A stretch of 15,613 bases of DNA from Chloroflexota bacterium. GTDB lineage: Bacteria > Chloroflexota > Ktedonobacteria > Ktedonobacterales > Ktedonobacteraceae. The position numbers were made by a program, and so were the translations under genes. The DNA lies in the NCBI GenBank assembly GCA_005879655.1, contig VBJK01000176.1, positions 1 through 15,613 on the forward strand, given 5' to 3'. The notes under the pieces were generated by a model. That model had not been told where the DNA came from. It was given only the letters and a program-made list of their open reading frames with translations, and searched no databases. The first letter of the stretch is position 1; each line of letters begins with the position of its first letter. This document shows positions 15,191 through 15,613 of this stretch, in pieces.

Positions 15191-15613
15191 AGAGCTGAAA
15201 AAGATACCTATCCTTATGTATCATAGTATCTCGGACCCCAAGCGTGCTGGTCGCCAATTCAGGCCCTTTACGGTTTCCCCAGCATTGTTCGCTGAACATA
15301 TGAAATATTTGTACGAGCATGGCTATACTTCTCTTACGGTCACACAGCTCATTACTCTGCTCTCCGGTGAGAGACGCCGTCTGCCTGAACGACCTGTGGT
15401 AGTGACTTTTGATGACGGCTTTGCTGACTTTTTTACCGACGCGCTGCCAGTGCTCAAACGCTACAATTTTGTGGCGACGGTCTATATTCCTACGGCTTTT
15501 GTTGGTCGCACAAGCACCTGGTTATGGCGCGAAAAAGAGGCAATACGTCCCATACTGACCTGGGGCCAAATCAGCGAGATGAGTACACAAGGTATCGAGT
15601 GTGGAGGCCATAG
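15183..15613 (+). CDS. Polysaccharide deacetylase (NodB-type), 3' end outside window
   Basis: The frame opens at ATG 15183 inside the end of the previous gene (ATGCATGA overlap), with AAGG eight bases upstream, and stays open for 143 codons to the window edge. PILMYHSIS is at residues 9-17. VVVTFDDGFADF, with the metal and catalytic aspartates, is at about 72-83. The window ends in IECGGH, the beginning of the histidine metal motif (H then xxxH). This is a carbohydrate esterase family 4 domain that removes acetyl groups from N-acetyl sugars of a glycan. No signal peptide is seen at the N-terminus. With the two glycosyltransferases it forms a surface-polysaccharide or lipid-linked glycan operon that continues outside. 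Confidence 0.88.
   Translation, partial: MHEELKKIPILMYHSISDPKRAGRQFRPFTVSPALFAEHMKYLYEHGYTSLTVTQLITLLSGERRRLPERPVVVTFDDGFADFFTDALPVLKRYNFVATVYIPTAFVGRTSTWLWREKEAIRPILTWGQISEMSTQGIECGGH

Overview
The window reads like a chromosome segment from a large-genome, mid-GC bacterium, most likely a Ktedonobacteria-type member of the Chloroflexota. This is inferred from the gene mix: Ser/Thr kinases fused to TPRs, a zinc-ribbon pseudokinase with one membrane helix, a PucR-type regulator with extra sensor domains, decayed IS605-type transposon debris, and purine and arginine genes of mixed affinity. No rRNA or tRNA gene is visible to fix the taxonomy.

Layout. (1) 1-1787, plus strand: the 3' part of a Ser/Thr kinase with a C-terminal TPR array, then an orphan kinase C-lobe fragment. 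(2) 1830-6758, minus strand, in transcription order: a 705-residue PucR/CdaR-like regulator, a 12-helix MFS transporter, and a zinc-ribbon pseudokinase with a C-terminal membrane helix. (3) 6857-7717, minus strand: a tnpB relic (frameshift plus an internal deletion of the zinc finger and last RuvC segment) and a broken small ORF. (4) 7802-10994, plus strand: purN with its own promoter, then a promoter followed by a tight purA-argF pair. (5) 11042-12177, plus strand: a coiled-coil protein with a 14-residue tandem repeat and a C-terminal membrane hairpin, behind a good promoter. (6) 12178-13344: a 1.17-kb gene-free AT-rich region with a long hairpin, diverged duplicated promoter-like modules, at least six copies of a GTTAAG/CTTAAC motif, and further inverted repeats. 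(7) 13345-15613, plus strand: two family-2 glycosyltransferases and the start of a polysaccharide deacetylase, with overlapping ends, which looks like a surface-glycan operon running out of the window.

How the parts may work together. PurN and PurA are purine-synthesis enzymes. The ornithine carbamoyltransferase belongs to arginine metabolism but is clearly co-transcribed with purA. The PucR-like regulator probably acts on its own neighbourhood, with the MFS gene as the obvious candidate target. The repeat-rich region before the glycan operon looks like a multi-site control region and is the least explained part of the window.
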